64,000 nt of DNA from CBDEGK01 sp965237855 (GCA_965237855.1 CBDEGK010000001.1:372001-436000); one strand, 5' to 3'; shown: positions 15,852 to 24,425, counted from the stretch's first letter. Program-made: numbers and translations. Notes: generated by a model not told the origin, from the sequence alone.

Positions 15852-17870
15852 ATGCCCAAAACTCTCGACGTAGTCTCTGATTTTACACCCACCGGTGACC
15901 AGCCCCAGGCCATTGAAAAGCTGGTGGAGGGCATCCACGCGGGCCTGGCTTCACAGATCTTGTTGGGTGTCACCGGCTCGGGCAAGACCTTCACCATTGC
16001 CAATGTGATCGAGGCATTGCAGCGCCCGACCATTGTCATGGCGCCTAACAAGACCCTGGCGGCCCAGCTATACGGGGAGTTCAAGGAGTTCTTCCCCAAC
16101 AACGCGGTGGAGTATTTCGTCTCCTATTACGATTACTACCAGCCCGAGGCCTATGTACCGTCCTCGGATACCTATATAGAGAAAGACGCCTCGATAAACG
16201 AGCACATCGAACAGATGCGGCTCTCTGCCACCAAGGCGCTGATGGAGCGATCCGATGCGATTGTGGTGGCGACGGTTTCCGCCATTTATGGCCTAGGTGA
16301 CCCGGAATCCTATTTCAAAATGGTGCTGCACCTGACCCGGGGTGAAATTATCGATCAGCGAGCCCTGCTGCGACAATTAGCGGAGCTGCAATATGTGCGT
16401 AACGACCATGATTTTCACCGGGCCACCTACCGGGTGCGTGGCGATGTCATCGATATTTACCCGGCGGAATCTGAACGCCAGGCGGTACGCATCGAGCTGT
16501 TCGACCAGGAAATTGAGAATATCAGCCTGTTCGACCCACTGACTGGGCATATCGAGCAGGATGTGCCGCGCTTCACCATTTACCCCAAAAGCCACTACGT
16601 GACCTCTCGCGATGTGTTGCTGGGGGCACTCGATGACATAGAGGAAGAGTTGGTAGTGCGCCTCAAACAGCTCCGTGACAACGATAAGCTAGTGGAGGCC
16701 CAGCGCTTGGAGCAGCGCACCCGCTATGACCTGGAAATGATCCGCGAATTGGGTTTCTGCCAGGGTATTGAGAACTACTCGCGCTATTTGTCGGGCCGGG
16801 CACCGGGGGAGCCGCCGCCAACCCTGTTCGACTACCTGCCCAACAACGCCCTGGTGGTGGTGGATGAATCTCACGTCGGCGTGCCGCAGATTGGCGGTAT
16901 GTACAAAGGGGACCGCTCACGCAAGGAAACCCTGGTGGAATACGGCTTTCGATTGCCGTCGGCGCTGGATAATCGGCCTTTGCGCTTCGACGAGTGGGAG
17001 AATTTGGTGCCACAGGCCATCTTTGTATCGGCTACACCGGGCCCCTACGAGCTTGAACATGCTGGCCGCACAGTCGACCAGTTGGTGCGGCCCACTGGCC
17101 TGCTGGATCCCCCGGTCGAAATTCTACCGGCCTCCCGTCAGGTGGATGACCTGCTCTCACAAATTTCTGTCACAGTGGAGCGGGGCGAGCGGGTGCTGGT
17201 GACCACGCTGACCAAGCGCATGGCCGAAGATTTGACGGAATACCTGGGTGATCACGGCGTCAAGGTGCGCTACCTGCACTCGGATATTGAAACCATCGAG
17301 CGGGTGGAGATTATCCGCGACTTGCGGCTGGGCGTATTCGATGTGCTGGTGGGTATCAACTTGTTGCGCGAGGGCCTGGATATGCCCGAGGTGTCCCTGG
17401 TGGCCATTCTGGATGCCGACAAGGAGGGCTTCCTGCGCTCGGAAAGATCGCTGATACAGACCATCGGCCGGGCGGCGCGCAACATCAATAGCCGGGCGAT
17501 TCTGTATGCAGACAAAATCACCGGCTCGATGGAGCGGGCTATTGCTGAGACTGACCGGCGCCGTGACAAGCAGATCGCCTATAACAAGGAGCACGGCATC
17601 ACACCCAGAGGGGTGGTCAAACCCGTCACCGATATTCTCGAGGCCGCCTATGGTCCGGCCGGGCGGGCCCGCGGCAAAGGCAAGAGGGTAGCCGAGCGCA
17701 AAGGTGCCTACGCGGTGGATGTCGCCAGTCTCTCGCCCGAGGCGCTGGCCCGCAAACTAAAGCAGATGGAAGACCAGATGTACGAGCATGCCAAGAACCT
17801 CGAATTCGAGGATGCTGCCAGGCTCAGAGATGAACTGACCGAAGTGAAACAACGGGCTTTTATTCAGTAA
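15852..17870 (+). CDS. uvrB: UvrABC system protein B
   Basis: The 672-residue helicase-like damage-verification subunit of nucleotide excision repair takes DNA from UvrA2 and recruits UvrC. ATG 15852 (MPKTLDVVSDF) gives the usual length; the frame opens 16 codons earlier. Visible motifs are Walker A GVTGSGKT (about 37-44), the DNA-gripping beta-hairpin YYDYYQPEAYVP, Walker B-like VVVDESHVGVPQIGGM, the SATPGPYE motif, the helicase C block with GINLLREGLDMPEVSLVAILDADKEGFLRS, and the C-terminal UVR segment (KNLEFEDAARLRDEL) that binds UvrC. Intact and presumably core chromosome. Confidence 0.98.
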   Translation: MPKTLDVVSDFTPTGDQPQAIEKLVEGIHAGLASQILLGVTGSGKTFTIANVIEALQRPTIVMAPNKTLAAQLYGEFKEFFPNNAVEYFVSYYDYYQPEAYVPSSDTYIEKDASINEHIEQMRLSATKALMERSDAIVVATVSAIYGLGDPESYFKMVLHLTRGEIIDQRALLRQLAELQYVRNDHDFHRATYRVRGDVIDIYPAESERQAVRIELFDQEIENISLFDPLTGHIEQDVPRFTIYPKSHYVTSRDVLLGALDDIEEELVVRLKQLRDNDKLVEAQRLEQRTRYDLEMIRELGFCQGIENYSRYLSGRAPGEPPPTLFDYLPNNALVVVDESHVGVPQIGGMYKGDRSRKETLVEYGFRLPSALDNRPLRFDEWENLVPQAIFVSATPGPYELEHAGRTVDQLVRPTGLLDPPVEILPASRQVDDLLSQISVTVERGERVLVTTLTKRMAEDLTEYLGDHGVKVRYLHSDIETIERVEIIRDLRLGVFDVLVGINLLREGLDMPEVSLVAILDADKEGFLRSERSLIQTIGRAARNINSRAILYADKITGSMERAIAETDRRRDKQIAYNKEHGITPRGVVKPVTDILEAAYGPAGRARGKGKRVAERKGAYAVDVASLSPEALARKLKQMEDQMYEHAKNLEFEDAARLRDELTEVKQRAFIQ

Positions 17871-17880
17871 ACGCTGTCTA

Positions 17881-17886
17881 TATAAT
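17881..17886 (+). promoter_or_regulatory. -10 box of the tRNA-Val promoter
   Basis: TATAAT followed by the GC-rich discriminator GCGCG, 12 bp before the tRNA-Val 5' end. No strong -35 box is seen 16-18 bp upstream. Confidence 0.65.
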
Positions 17887-17897
17887 GCGCGTCCTTT

Positions 17898-17974
<77 letters not shown>

Positions 17975-17990
17975 AATTAAAAAGGGTATA

Positions 17991-19270
17991 GACCGGAGAC
18001 ATGGTTTACACCTTATACCGAAGACATGGTTTACACTTTTGCCATGAAGGGGTTGTTCGCCGGTTCAACCCTTCCTTCGTCTTCATCAAAGAAGCCTAGA
18101 TCATATTCCATAAAACTGACAAGCCAGATATTGTCAGAGACCTCTCGTATCCCTATCGATTGCCCCGCAAACACGGTGCTTAAGTTAATTTTCCTATTGC
18201 CTATGCAGATACGCCCACACTGAGTAACGCGCACCGTGCGGTCGTGGTAAGGGTATTCTGGTTCCTCCGGCTGGCTGTAGACCCGGGTTGAAGGTGTATA
18301 CACATCGCCGGGGTATTGGCCGTCAAGGGCCTGGTGGGGTCGTTCGTTGTTGTAAACCTCGACAAACTCATCAAACCGACCTTGTTGCTGCAGAAAGTTG
18401 AAGGAAGCCGGCCTGGTCGCCTCCTTCTTCAGGGTCCGATGCATCCTCTCGTGGCGCCCATTTTGTTCGGGATGGCCCGGCTTGATGCGTTCGATGTTGA
18501 TACCCAGCTTCAACCACCAGACTGACAATCGACTCAGGCCAAAGAGTGCGTTGGGTGATGCAAATGGAACGCCGTTGTCAGTACGGATGGCCTCAGGCAG
18601 CCCGTAGTCCTTAAATACTTGCTCAAACACGGTAACTGCGAAGCTCGACTTGGTGGAATCAAGCCCTTCACAGGCCAGCAGGTAGCGAGAGCAATAATCT
18701 GTGACGGTCAGAGGGTAACAATACTGCTTGTTCCCGAGCAGGAACTCCCCCTTATAGTCAGCGCACCACAAGCCGTTGGGGTATTGGGCATTGTTGAGCG
18801 AAGTGCCCTGTGCACGGTAACGTCGGCGTTTGCGCCGCTTTACCAATCCATGGCGATCTAAAACAGCATGAACCGTGCTCTTGGCTGGAGGTTTAATCAT
18901 GGGATAGGCCCTGATCAACTTCTCGCGGATCTTGGGTGCACCCCAGGTGGAGTGTTCCTTCTTGATTGCCAGGATGGTTCGCTCTATCTGGAACGGCAGT
19001 TTATTTGCATGGCGGTAGGGTCGACGACTTCGATCTTGCAGGCCATCGAGGCCGCAGTCTTTGTAGCGGTTAAAAATCTTGTAGCCTGTCACCCGGGAAA
19101 TACCAAAGTCCCGGCATACGGCAGACATCTTCTCGCCTTCGAGCAAGCGAGCTACAAACTTAAGACGTTCATCCATCGGTTTACACTCATTCCAAGGCAT
19201 TTGGGCTCTCCCAAATGCTCTAATGTGTAAACCATGTCTCCGGTATAATCTGTAAGCTATGTCTCAGGTA
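17991..19270 (-). mobile_element. IS481-family insertion sequence with doubled end repeats
   Basis: Each end carries two tandem repeats in the same orientation, related to ACCGGAGACATGGTTTACAC. At the left they are at 17992-18011 and 18017-18037. At the right a degenerate outer copy (complement ACCTGAGACATAGCTTACAG) lies outside a perfect inner copy ending near 19225. One transposase gene fills the element. No target duplication is clear, so the exact ends are uncertain by a few bases. Confidence 0.85.
18031..19200 (-). CDS. IS481-family transposase
   Basis: The 389-residue transposase has an N-terminal helix-turn-helix (LLEGEKMSAVCRDFGISRVTGYK, about 18-45) followed by HTH_32 and an rve catalytic core with LWCADYKGEF (Asp), AIRTDNGVPF (Asp) and PEQNGRHERMHRTLKKE (Glu). 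The YNNERPHQALDG block and a C-terminal beta-rich segment complete the family pattern. Its 3' end overlaps the inner left repeat. All catalytic residues are present. Confidence 0.93.
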   Translation of the reverse strand: MPWNECKPMDERLKFVARLLEGEKMSAVCRDFGISRVTGYKIFNRYKDCGLDGLQDRSRRPYRHANKLPFQIERTILAIKKEHSTWGAPKIREKLIRAYPMIKPPAKSTVHAVLDRHGLVKRRKRRRYRAQGTSLNNAQYPNGLWCADYKGEFLLGNKQYCYPLTVTDYCSRYLLACEGLDSTKSSFAVTVFEQVFKDYGLPEAIRTDNGVPFASPNALFGLSRLSVWWLKLGINIERIKPGHPEQNGRHERMHRTLKKEATRPASFNFLQQQGRFDEFVEVYNNERPHQALDGQYPGDVYTPSTRVYSQPEEPEYPYHDRTVRVTQCGRICIGNRKINLSTVFAGQSIGIREVSDNIWLVSFMEYDLGFFDEDEGRVEPANNPFMAKV

Positions 19271-19274
19271 CTAC

Positions 19275-19306
19275 AAAAGGCTCACCCGCATGGTGGGCCT
19301 TTTTTG
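19275..19306 (+). terminator. Rho-independent terminator, originally of tRNA-Val
   Basis: The hairpin GGCTCACC-CGCAT-GGTGGGCC is followed by TTTTTT. It would serve the tRNA-Val gene if the IS481 element were absent, so the element separates the tRNA from its terminator. Confidence 0.85.
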
Positions 19307-19442
19307 TTCGCCTTTAGAGCACTACCTCGCCTAGGTAGGGCGCCGTAAACGTCCGCTAACAACTCTTAGTGTAGTGGCATAGTTTATTTGGCCGTTTAAT
19401 TGTAGGTGATATTATCACCTCTTACATTAAGCGAGCAAAACG

Positions 19443-19748
19443 ATGAGAAGCAAAACACGACGTACTTTTAGCCCAGAATTTCGACTTGAATCAGCACAAC
19501 TCGTGGTGGATCAAAACTACAGTATCAGAGAAGCAGCACAAGCGGTGGGGGTTGGGCATTCGACCCTGGACAAATGGGTGAGGCAGTTGCGCAAGGAACG
19601 TGACGGTATAACGCCGACGACCCATGCGATGACTCCTGAGCATCGGCGCATCAAGGAACTAGAGAAAAAGCTACGCCGTGTCGAGGAGCACAATGAAATA
19701 TTAAAAAAGGCTACCGCTCTCTTGATGTCAGACTCGCTGAACAATTAG
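19443..19748 (+). CDS. IS3-family transposase OrfA
   Basis: 101 residues with a helix-turn-helix (FRLESAQLVVDQNYSIREAA, then VGHSTLDKWVRQL) and a C-terminal coiled coil ending in EILKKATALL. The run ATTAAAAAAGG at about 19699 is an A6G slippery site for -1 frameshifting into the OrfB frame, which is open from there. Confidence 0.9.
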   Translation: MRSKTRRTFSPEFRLESAQLVVDQNYSIREAAQAVGVGHSTLDKWVRQLRKERDGITPTTHAMTPEHRRIKELEKKLRRVEEHNEILKKATALLMSDSLNN

Positions 19749-19867
19749 GTATTGTTGAAGCACTTCAAGAGAGCCATAGTGTCGCCGTTCTCTGTGAAGC
19801 CTTTGGCATTCACAGAAGCACCTTCAAATATCGTCGATCAGCGGCAGCAAGAATTGATCCGGAGAAA

Positions 19868-20620
19868 ATGAAGATCAACGCGATGGTTCAACATGCACAC
19901 CAGATCAGCAATGGCTCGGCCGGTGCTCGCAGTATTGCTCATATTGTATCTGGCCAAGGCGTACCGTTAAGTCGCTATCGCGCAAAGGGTTTTATGGCTC
20001 GCTTGGGACTTGTGAGTACCCAGCTTCCAGCGCATCGCTACAAAAAAGCGTCACAGCCACATACACTCATTCCTAACACGTTGAATCGAGAATTTACGCC
20101 AGTGGCGCCCAACAAAATCTGGTGTGGGGATGTGACTTATATCTGGTCAGGACAACGCTGGTCCTACCTGGCTGTAGTACTTGACCTGTATGCACGTAAG
20201 CCTATTGGCTGGGCGCTGTCCAATTCACCCGATAGCGAGCTGACAGCTAAAGCACTCACGATGGCTTACGAATCTCGCGGTCGACCTGAAGGCGTGCTGT
20301 TTCACTCCGATCAAGGGAGCCATTATACGAGCATCAAATTCCGACAACATCTGTGGCGTTATCGAATCAACCAAAGCCTGAGTCGACGAGGAAATTGTTG
20401 GGATAATTCGCCGATGGAGCGTTTCTTTCGAAGCTTAAAAACAGAATGGGTGCCCGAGATGGGGTATCGATCTTTCGCTGAAGCACAGCGAAGCGTGGCT
20501 GACTATATAGCTGGATACTACAGCCAAACTAGGCCACACAAACACAACGGTGGTATGCCACCGAATAAAACCGAGGAACGCTATTGGAGTTCCTCTAAAC
20601 CAGCGGCCAGTTTTACTTGA
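19868..20620 (+). CDS. IS3-family transposase OrfB (DDE integrase)
   Basis: From ATG 19868 it has 250 residues, but the same frame is open back to the slippery site near 19705 and encodes a typical OrfB start (VRLAEQLGIVEALQESHSVA, then VLCEAFGIHRSTFKYR). The working product is therefore almost certainly an OrfAB fusion made by -1 frameshifting. The DDE motifs IWCGDVTYIW, LFHSDQGSHY and SPMERFFRSLKTEW are intact. Confidence 0.9.
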   Translation: MKINAMVQHAHQISNGSAGARSIAHIVSGQGVPLSRYRAKGFMARLGLVSTQLPAHRYKKASQPHTLIPNTLNREFTPVAPNKIWCGDVTYIWSGQRWSYLAVVLDLYARKPIGWALSNSPDSELTAKALTMAYESRGRPEGVLFHSDQGSHYTSIKFRQHLWRYRINQSLSRRGNCWDNSPMERFFRSLKTEWVPEMGYRSFAEAQRSVADYIAGYYSQTRPHKHNGGMPPNKTEERYWSSSKPAASFT

Positions 20621-20769
20621 CCACTACATAGCAGTCCTTATGGTCGTGTCTTAGATTGGTTCCGCTTTCTTAGAAAAGCGGCAGTCATGGAGCGGTGGTA
20701 GCAAGACTGCACTAGGCTATCATAAGCCTCTTACAATTGAATTCGCTGTTAGGTGCACTGGAGAACATT

Positions 20770-21270
20770 ATGCAGTACTTAGAGCTGTTAACCCGATATA
20801 AGGCTTGGGCGAACGCGCTGTTCTATGAGTGTATGTCGGAACTCTCAGACGAACAGTTAACGGCCCCACAGCCTATCGTGTTTGGCAGTCTCATACACAC
20901 GCTCAACCATTCGTACCTCATGGATTTTGTGTGGAAATCGCACCTTGTTGGCGCCGAGCATGGACTGGATACTCGCAATCCAGAAGACACCCACAAATTT
21001 CAAACCTTACGGCACGAACAGGAGCTAATCGACAGCTGGTTCGTTGAATTTGCCAAGTCTCTCTCTGAAGAAAAAGCCGGTGGAGCCATTGAGTTCAATT
21101 TCATTGGCGGCGGTGACGGTAGTATGACGCGTAGAGATATCATTTTACACGTGGTCAATCACACCACATATCACCGCGGGCACGCTGCAGACATTCTGTA
21201 CCACTTTAATGTGACGCCACCAACTACCGATTTGCCCGTCTTTATTCGGCAATTAGGTAGTGGTACCTAA
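20770..21270 (+). CDS. DinB-family metalloenzyme-like protein
   Basis: The protein is 166 residues from ATG 20770, which follows CTGGAGA; the frame opens 11 codons earlier. It is a DinB/YfiT-type four-helix bundle, in which three histidines bind a metal. Conserved segments are the start LTRYKAWANALFYECMSEL, LIHTLNHSYLMD (His) and ILHVVNHTTYHRGHAADIL (two His). DinB proteins often act as thiol transferases, but the substrate cannot be read here. The gene follows GTTAGGT closely, as a cassette gene would, and is oriented opposite to the next two genes. Confidence 0.85.
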   Translation: MQYLELLTRYKAWANALFYECMSELSDEQLTAPQPIVFGSLIHTLNHSYLMDFVWKSHLVGAEHGLDTRNPEDTHKFQTLRHEQELIDSWFVEFAKSLSEEKAGGAIEFNFIGGGDGSMTRRDIILHVVNHTTYHRGHAADILYHFNVTPPTTDLPVFIRQLGSGT

Positions 21271-21401
21271 ATAGAAGAGTTAGTGTGACGCCAAATAGCG
21301 GCGCACCTTCTATAGACCTTTCGGTGCGCTCCCAAAATAAAGCAGTCGTAAATTACTCCAATTGACGAGCCCCCAAAAGTGCCGCTTTGACCTATAAGCG
21401 G

Positions 21402-21482
21402 ACGTAACGCCGGCACAAACGGCGACTGGCGAAGCCAGGAGTCCGGTGGCCGCAGGCCACGAATTTGGTACCCTTGTTAGGT
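21402..21482 (-). repeat. attC-like recombination site
   Basis: On the minus strand it runs from ACCTAAC (fits RYYYAAC) followed by AAGG to GGCGTTACGT, 81 bp, with internal arms GTGGCC-GGCCAC and GACTGGC-GCCAGGAGTC. Core pairing is imperfect. It follows the minus-strand gene at 21490-22002, as expected for a cassette. Just beside it (about 21390-21403) is half of a REP-like repeat. Confidence 0.5.
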
Positions 21483-21489
21483 TGGCTAT

Positions 21490-22002
21490 TCATCGATCGC
21501 TATCACTGCTCATCCGCACTACGAAACCAACGAAAAGGAAGATGGCCTGAACAATCAGAGCAAGAACCGCCAAAAAGTAAAAGGCACCACTGTATTCAGG
21601 CCATACATTTAGGGCACATAGGATAAGTGGCACCAGAATAAAAAGTTCTACGGCCCAACCCGATACCGCTTCTAGCCCCCTAGTACGATGCGCTTTAGAG
21701 AAACCTGACAAACTCGAAACAAGGTAGATAGTTCCAAATTCAAGCACGATCAAAACCGCGCTTGAAACTCGCCAGATGAGATGTTCATTCAGGGTAAACT
21801 GAGCGATGCCGATGGGCAGCAGTGCGGCGAAGATAGCGAGCGCACTGGTGATGACAATGATCACGTTTATAGTCATTTCAACGGCGTTCTCTCCCTTGGG
21901 AGCTCTCGCCTTTAGGGTTGATACAAGGGCAGCAAAGCCTACGAACACTCCTGCCACCTCCGCCAGTGATGCCAAATGATCAATCGTGTTTAACAACTCC
22001 AC
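21490..22002 (-). CDS. Small integral membrane protein, unknown function
   Basis: This 170-residue protein has about five hydrophobic segments (near residues 12-30, 45-68, 75-95, 115-135 and 140-163) and a short basic loop (KAHRTRG). Start GTG at 22002 follows CTAAGG. No functional motif is visible; similar small membrane proteins of unknown role are common in integron cassettes. On its strand GTTAGGT lies just upstream (22013-22007) and an attC-like site just downstream, so it fits a single-gene cassette. Confidence 0.65.
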   Translation of the reverse strand: MELLNTIDHLASLAEVAGVFVGFAALVSTLKARAPKGENAVEMTINVIIVITSALAIFAALLPIGIAQFTLNEHLIWRVSSAVLIVLEFGTIYLVSSLSGFSKAHRTRGLEAVSGWAVELFILVPLILCALNVWPEYSGAFYFLAVLALIVQAIFLFVGFVVRMSSDSDR

Positions 22003-22019
22003 CTTAGCAACCTAACAGC

Positions 22020-22064
22020 TCATTTATGAGGCCTGTCGGCCTCATAATAATCATTAACAGGCAT
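22020..22064 (-). CDS. 14-residue open frame with a strong ribosome site
   Basis: On the minus strand AGGAGG lies 5 bases before ATG, and the frame reads MPVNDYYEADRPHK and stops. Its second half overlaps a perfect 10-bp hairpin, TTATGAGGCC-TGTC-GGCCTCATAA (22024-22047). It precedes the membrane-protein gene, so it may be a leader peptide or part of a recombination site. Confidence 0.3.
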   Translation of the reverse strand: MPVNDYYEADRPHK

Positions 22065-22185
22065 ACCTACCTCCTATTCAGATGCTTAAAGTATACACAA
22101 TCACTTGTCACACAAATAAGTCCATTCAATGCACGCTTTTGGCATATAGCACGCGTAGATGTCGATCGGCCAGACTGACCCCGAA

Positions 22186-22275
22186 CGACCGCTTTCGGAG
22201 TATAGCCGACCTAGTTCGGTTGCGAGGTTGGTGTAAATCTTTAGGTCTGCTATGACCTAGGAGCGGACGCTCGCC
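22186..22275. repeat. Paired REP-like element (BIME-like)
   Basis: GACCGCTTTCGGAGTATAGC (to about 22207) and TCTGCTATGACCTAGGAGCG (from about 22248) are inverted partners separated by about 40 bp. The same pair occurs at 23382-23457 and, broken by IS30, around 3776-5047. Single halves occur at 9729, about 21390, 24338, 26398 and 29075. Confidence 0.7.
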
Positions 22276-22281
22276 ACAACC

Positions 22282-22371
22282 GCATAACGCCGCGATAACC
22301 GGCATTTTCAATGCTTGCTGTAGCGGAGTGGAAGCATGCTTTAAAATGTCCGGTTCATTGCCTTGTTATGT
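22282..22371 (-). repeat. attC-like recombination site
   Basis: On the minus strand it reads ACATAACAAGGC ... GGCGTTATGC over 90 bp. Inner arms ACCGGACATTTTAAAGCATG and AAGCATTGAAAATGCCGG pair with a few unpaired bases, giving the imperfect hairpin with extrahelical bases typical of attC sites. It follows the AAC(3)-type gene on the same strand. Confidence 0.6.
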
Positions 22372-22435
22372 GTTGATTGGGTTCATGAAAAAAATGCCAA
22401 TTCTGTATACGGCCACGGATTGTAGATATCATCCG

Positions 22436-23218
22436 TCAACTGAGCACTCGGGCGAAATACAATTCGGCAAAATCGACTAGCTGTCGAGTTGCAAATAGCA
22501 TCGAATCTGCCTCCCCCACACGGCCAGCGCAAACCGCACCAGTTGCAGCAAACTGTTCACCAACGACTGGAAAATGAATACCGTCGTCGCTTGCCATGTC
22601 TGGGACTTCCACCCAGATTCGGTCATCGTTCTCCATCAGGGGGAATCTATGTACTGTCGTTCGTCGCGTAGACACCAACGACTCTGCATAGTGCAAAGAC
22701 GTGCATCGGTTGAAGCCTACACCTAGCAATAGCGTATGCGCGTCTAGCTGGTAGAGCTTCTCAAATGGCGTCCCCTTGCCCTCGCAAAATTCCATCGAAT
22801 GTTCTTTCGTAATTTGCCTTGCAAGTGGGCCGTTGGCGCAAACCGACACCATTGGGTGGTTACTCCTTAGTGTTCCGGGAAGCGCTCTAAATGCCTCTGG
22901 AATCGCGCCCATCATCGTTGGTGTTGTTAGCGGATCGAACACGGGAAGGTGCTTTCGTATCGTTCCATGCCAGTCAGCCTTCACCCGTTTGTCATTCCAT
23001 CCGCTTGGGTCAGATACGTTCGGAGACGCCGCCGGCATGACCAATGTTCCCTCTGGTCCGACGACTTCTAGAAGAGCACGAATCACTGATACCGGGCCAC
23101 CAACCGTCCAGCCAACTTTACCCAGCGAGGAATGAACCATTACTGTCGTTCCGGACCCGAGTCCTATGTCAGATAAGTCCCGACACAATGAATCGATGGT
23201 GTTTGGAGGCGCCATCAA
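22436..23218 (-). CDS. AAC(3)-family aminoglycoside N-acetyltransferase
   Basis: The enzyme, 260 residues long, belongs to the antibiotic-NAT fold family that acetylates the 3-amino group of 2-deoxystreptamine aminoglycosides using acetyl-CoA. Family blocks are in order: VMVHSSLGKVGWTVGGP (about 26-42), GTLVMPAASPNVSDPSGW, FRALPGTLRSNHPMVSVCANG, GKGTPFEKLYQLDAHTLLLG and NRCTSLHYAE. Length is normal. It begins about 60 bp after ACATAAC (23276-23282, complement GTTATGT) and ends before an attC-like site, so it looks like a mobile cassette. Whether it acts on clinical drugs cannot be told from sequence. Confidence 0.88.
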   Translation of the reverse strand: MMAPPNTIDSLCRDLSDIGLGSGTTVMVHSSLGKVGWTVGGPVSVIRALLEVVGPEGTLVMPAASPNVSDPSGWNDKRVKADWHGTIRKHLPVFDPLTTPTMMGAIPEAFRALPGTLRSNHPMVSVCANGPLARQITKEHSMEFCEGKGTPFEKLYQLDAHTLLLGVGFNRCTSLHYAESLVSTRRTTVHRFPLMENDDRIWVEVPDMASDDGIHFPVVGEQFAATGAVCAGRVGEADSMLFATRQLVDFAELYFARVLS

Positions 23219-23369
23219 CGAGTCCTTGTGAGATAAATATACGAGCGCTTAGGGTCGAACGACCGTTCCTGAAACACATAACAGCCTATTCAATGTCTAA
23301 GTGACGTGTTATATCACGTCTCATGTACACATTTCTCCGGCAGTGGTTTTGAGTCAAGAATTTCTCTCA

Positions 23370-23457
23370 ACATAGCAGACCGTGAGCGTCCGCTTTCGGA
23401 GTATAGCTGCCATCCTGGCAACAGGCTCTCTATGTCTGCTATGACCTATTAGCAGCC
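23370..23457. repeat. Paired REP-like element, second copy
   Basis: CATAGCAGACCGTGAGCGTC with CGCTTTCGGAGTATAGCTG, then about 40 bp later ATGTCTGCTATGACC. The second half ends differently (TATTAGCAGCC) from the copy near 22250. Confidence 0.65.
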
Positions 23458-23486
23458 TTGATGAACCAAGGGGCTGATCGGATTGA

Positions 23487-24320
23487 CTAATGGTGCCGCC
23501 GTTCCAGAGTCTTTATCGCCTCCAAAACATCTCCGTCGATCCTATGGGCAGCATTTACAAAATTACGCGGATCAAAGTGTGGATAGTCACTTGGAGCAGT
23601 GTCGCCAAATTTCCGTATATTAAATTTTATTCCATACAAGATTCCAATAAGCTCAATTTCTCCATCTGTTTCCAATACCAGGCTTCCACCAGAACTACCG
23701 TCGACGCTATCACAATCATGCATCAGCATTGACGCGAGATGCACCACCGACCCTTTTGACTTTTTCTTTACCGCACAATTATCAGACACGCTTATCTTCA
23801 TCGTGTCTATGTTCAGTGCGGACAACTTTACTGTGGCACCTTTTTCTTGGGCTGCAAGAATCTGCGTTTCTGTTTTATCGGAGAGCTTGAGAGAGCCAAA
23901 ATGAACATTTACTGAGGTTTTTCCATCGACCACCGCTACCGCCCAGTCACCACCCCAGCTGTCTGCTTTTATATTTCCCTTTATCACATCTATTATCGGG
24001 AACTTGAGGTACTTGTGGGCGTATGGGCTAAAGTAGCATTGCCCGTACTCGCTAAAACTCTGTTGGTCTTGAAATGCATGGGAAACAGTAATAACTAGAT
24101 CAATATCAGGAAGATGATTCTGAATGACCGTTCCACTTGAACTGAAGCCTTGTCCGCTGCTGTCATGACAAACAACACTACCGGTGGCCTTTAGCGCAGT
24201 CTCCTTCGTGCTTTCATCTATTGGCCTCCGGTCATCTTTCCCAATTACGGCGCTCTGCGAGGCCGTGATGGGGACCATCATAAGCGCGCAGAAATAAAGT
24301 AGTGTGGATTGTTCGCTCAA
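23487..24320 (-). CDS. Secreted trypsin-like serine protease
   Basis: The product is 277 residues with a signal peptide (LLYFCALMMVPITASQS, cleavage near residue 23). The chymotrypsin-fold triad is visible: His81 in VSHAF, Asp125 in GGDWAV and Ser210 in GSSGGSL, where the usual GDSGG is GSSGG. Cysteines at CHDSSG and CDSVDGSS could form disulfides. It should act in the periplasm or outside. The gene stands alone between the cassette-like region and a flavoprotein gene. Substrate unknown. Confidence 0.8.
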   Translation of the reverse strand: MSEQSTLLYFCALMMVPITASQSAVIGKDDRRPIDESTKETALKATGSVVCHDSSGQGFSSSGTVIQNHLPDIDLVITVSHAFQDQQSFSEYGQCYFSPYAHKYLKFPIIDVIKGNIKADSWGGDWAVAVVDGKTSVNVHFGSLKLSDKTETQILAAQEKGATVKLSALNIDTMKISVSDNCAVKKKSKGSVVHLASMLMHDCDSVDGSSGGSLVLETDGEIELIGILYGIKFNIRKFGDTAPSDYPHFDPRNFVNAAHRIDGDVLEAIKTLERRHH

Positions 24321-24425
24321 TATGACTCTTCGTTAATGGCTGTCTTCGGAGTGTAGCAGTCGTCGAGGCCGGCCCGTTGAATCTCCCTGTGCGGCCCAAC
24401 CTGGTCCTGCCAATCCCCTTAACGA

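Larger units (their letters stand above)
19370..20628 (+). mobile_element. IS3-family insertion sequence, third type
   Basis: Imperfect inverted ends begin TGTAGTGG (19370) and end CCACTACA (20628). The 3-bp target duplication TAG is visible (19367-19369 and 20629-20631). It is distinct from copies 1 and 2. It sits inside a stretch that, with the element removed, looks like an attC site. Confidence 0.92.
19354..20752. other. Possible attC site interrupted by the IS3 element
   Basis: Without 19370-20628 and one TAG, about 136 bp run from CGCTAACAACTC to GCTGTTAGGTG. The ends resemble attC core sites (GTTAGGT at 20748-20754 on the plus strand), and the interior has pairing arms (GCAGTC with GACTGC, CCGCTTT with AAAGCGG). 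The inverse core is imperfect, so this is tentative. Confidence 0.3.

Noticed and set aside
20748..23282. A complete integron
   Set aside because: No integrase gene, attI site or cassette promoter is in the window; only attC-like sites are seen.
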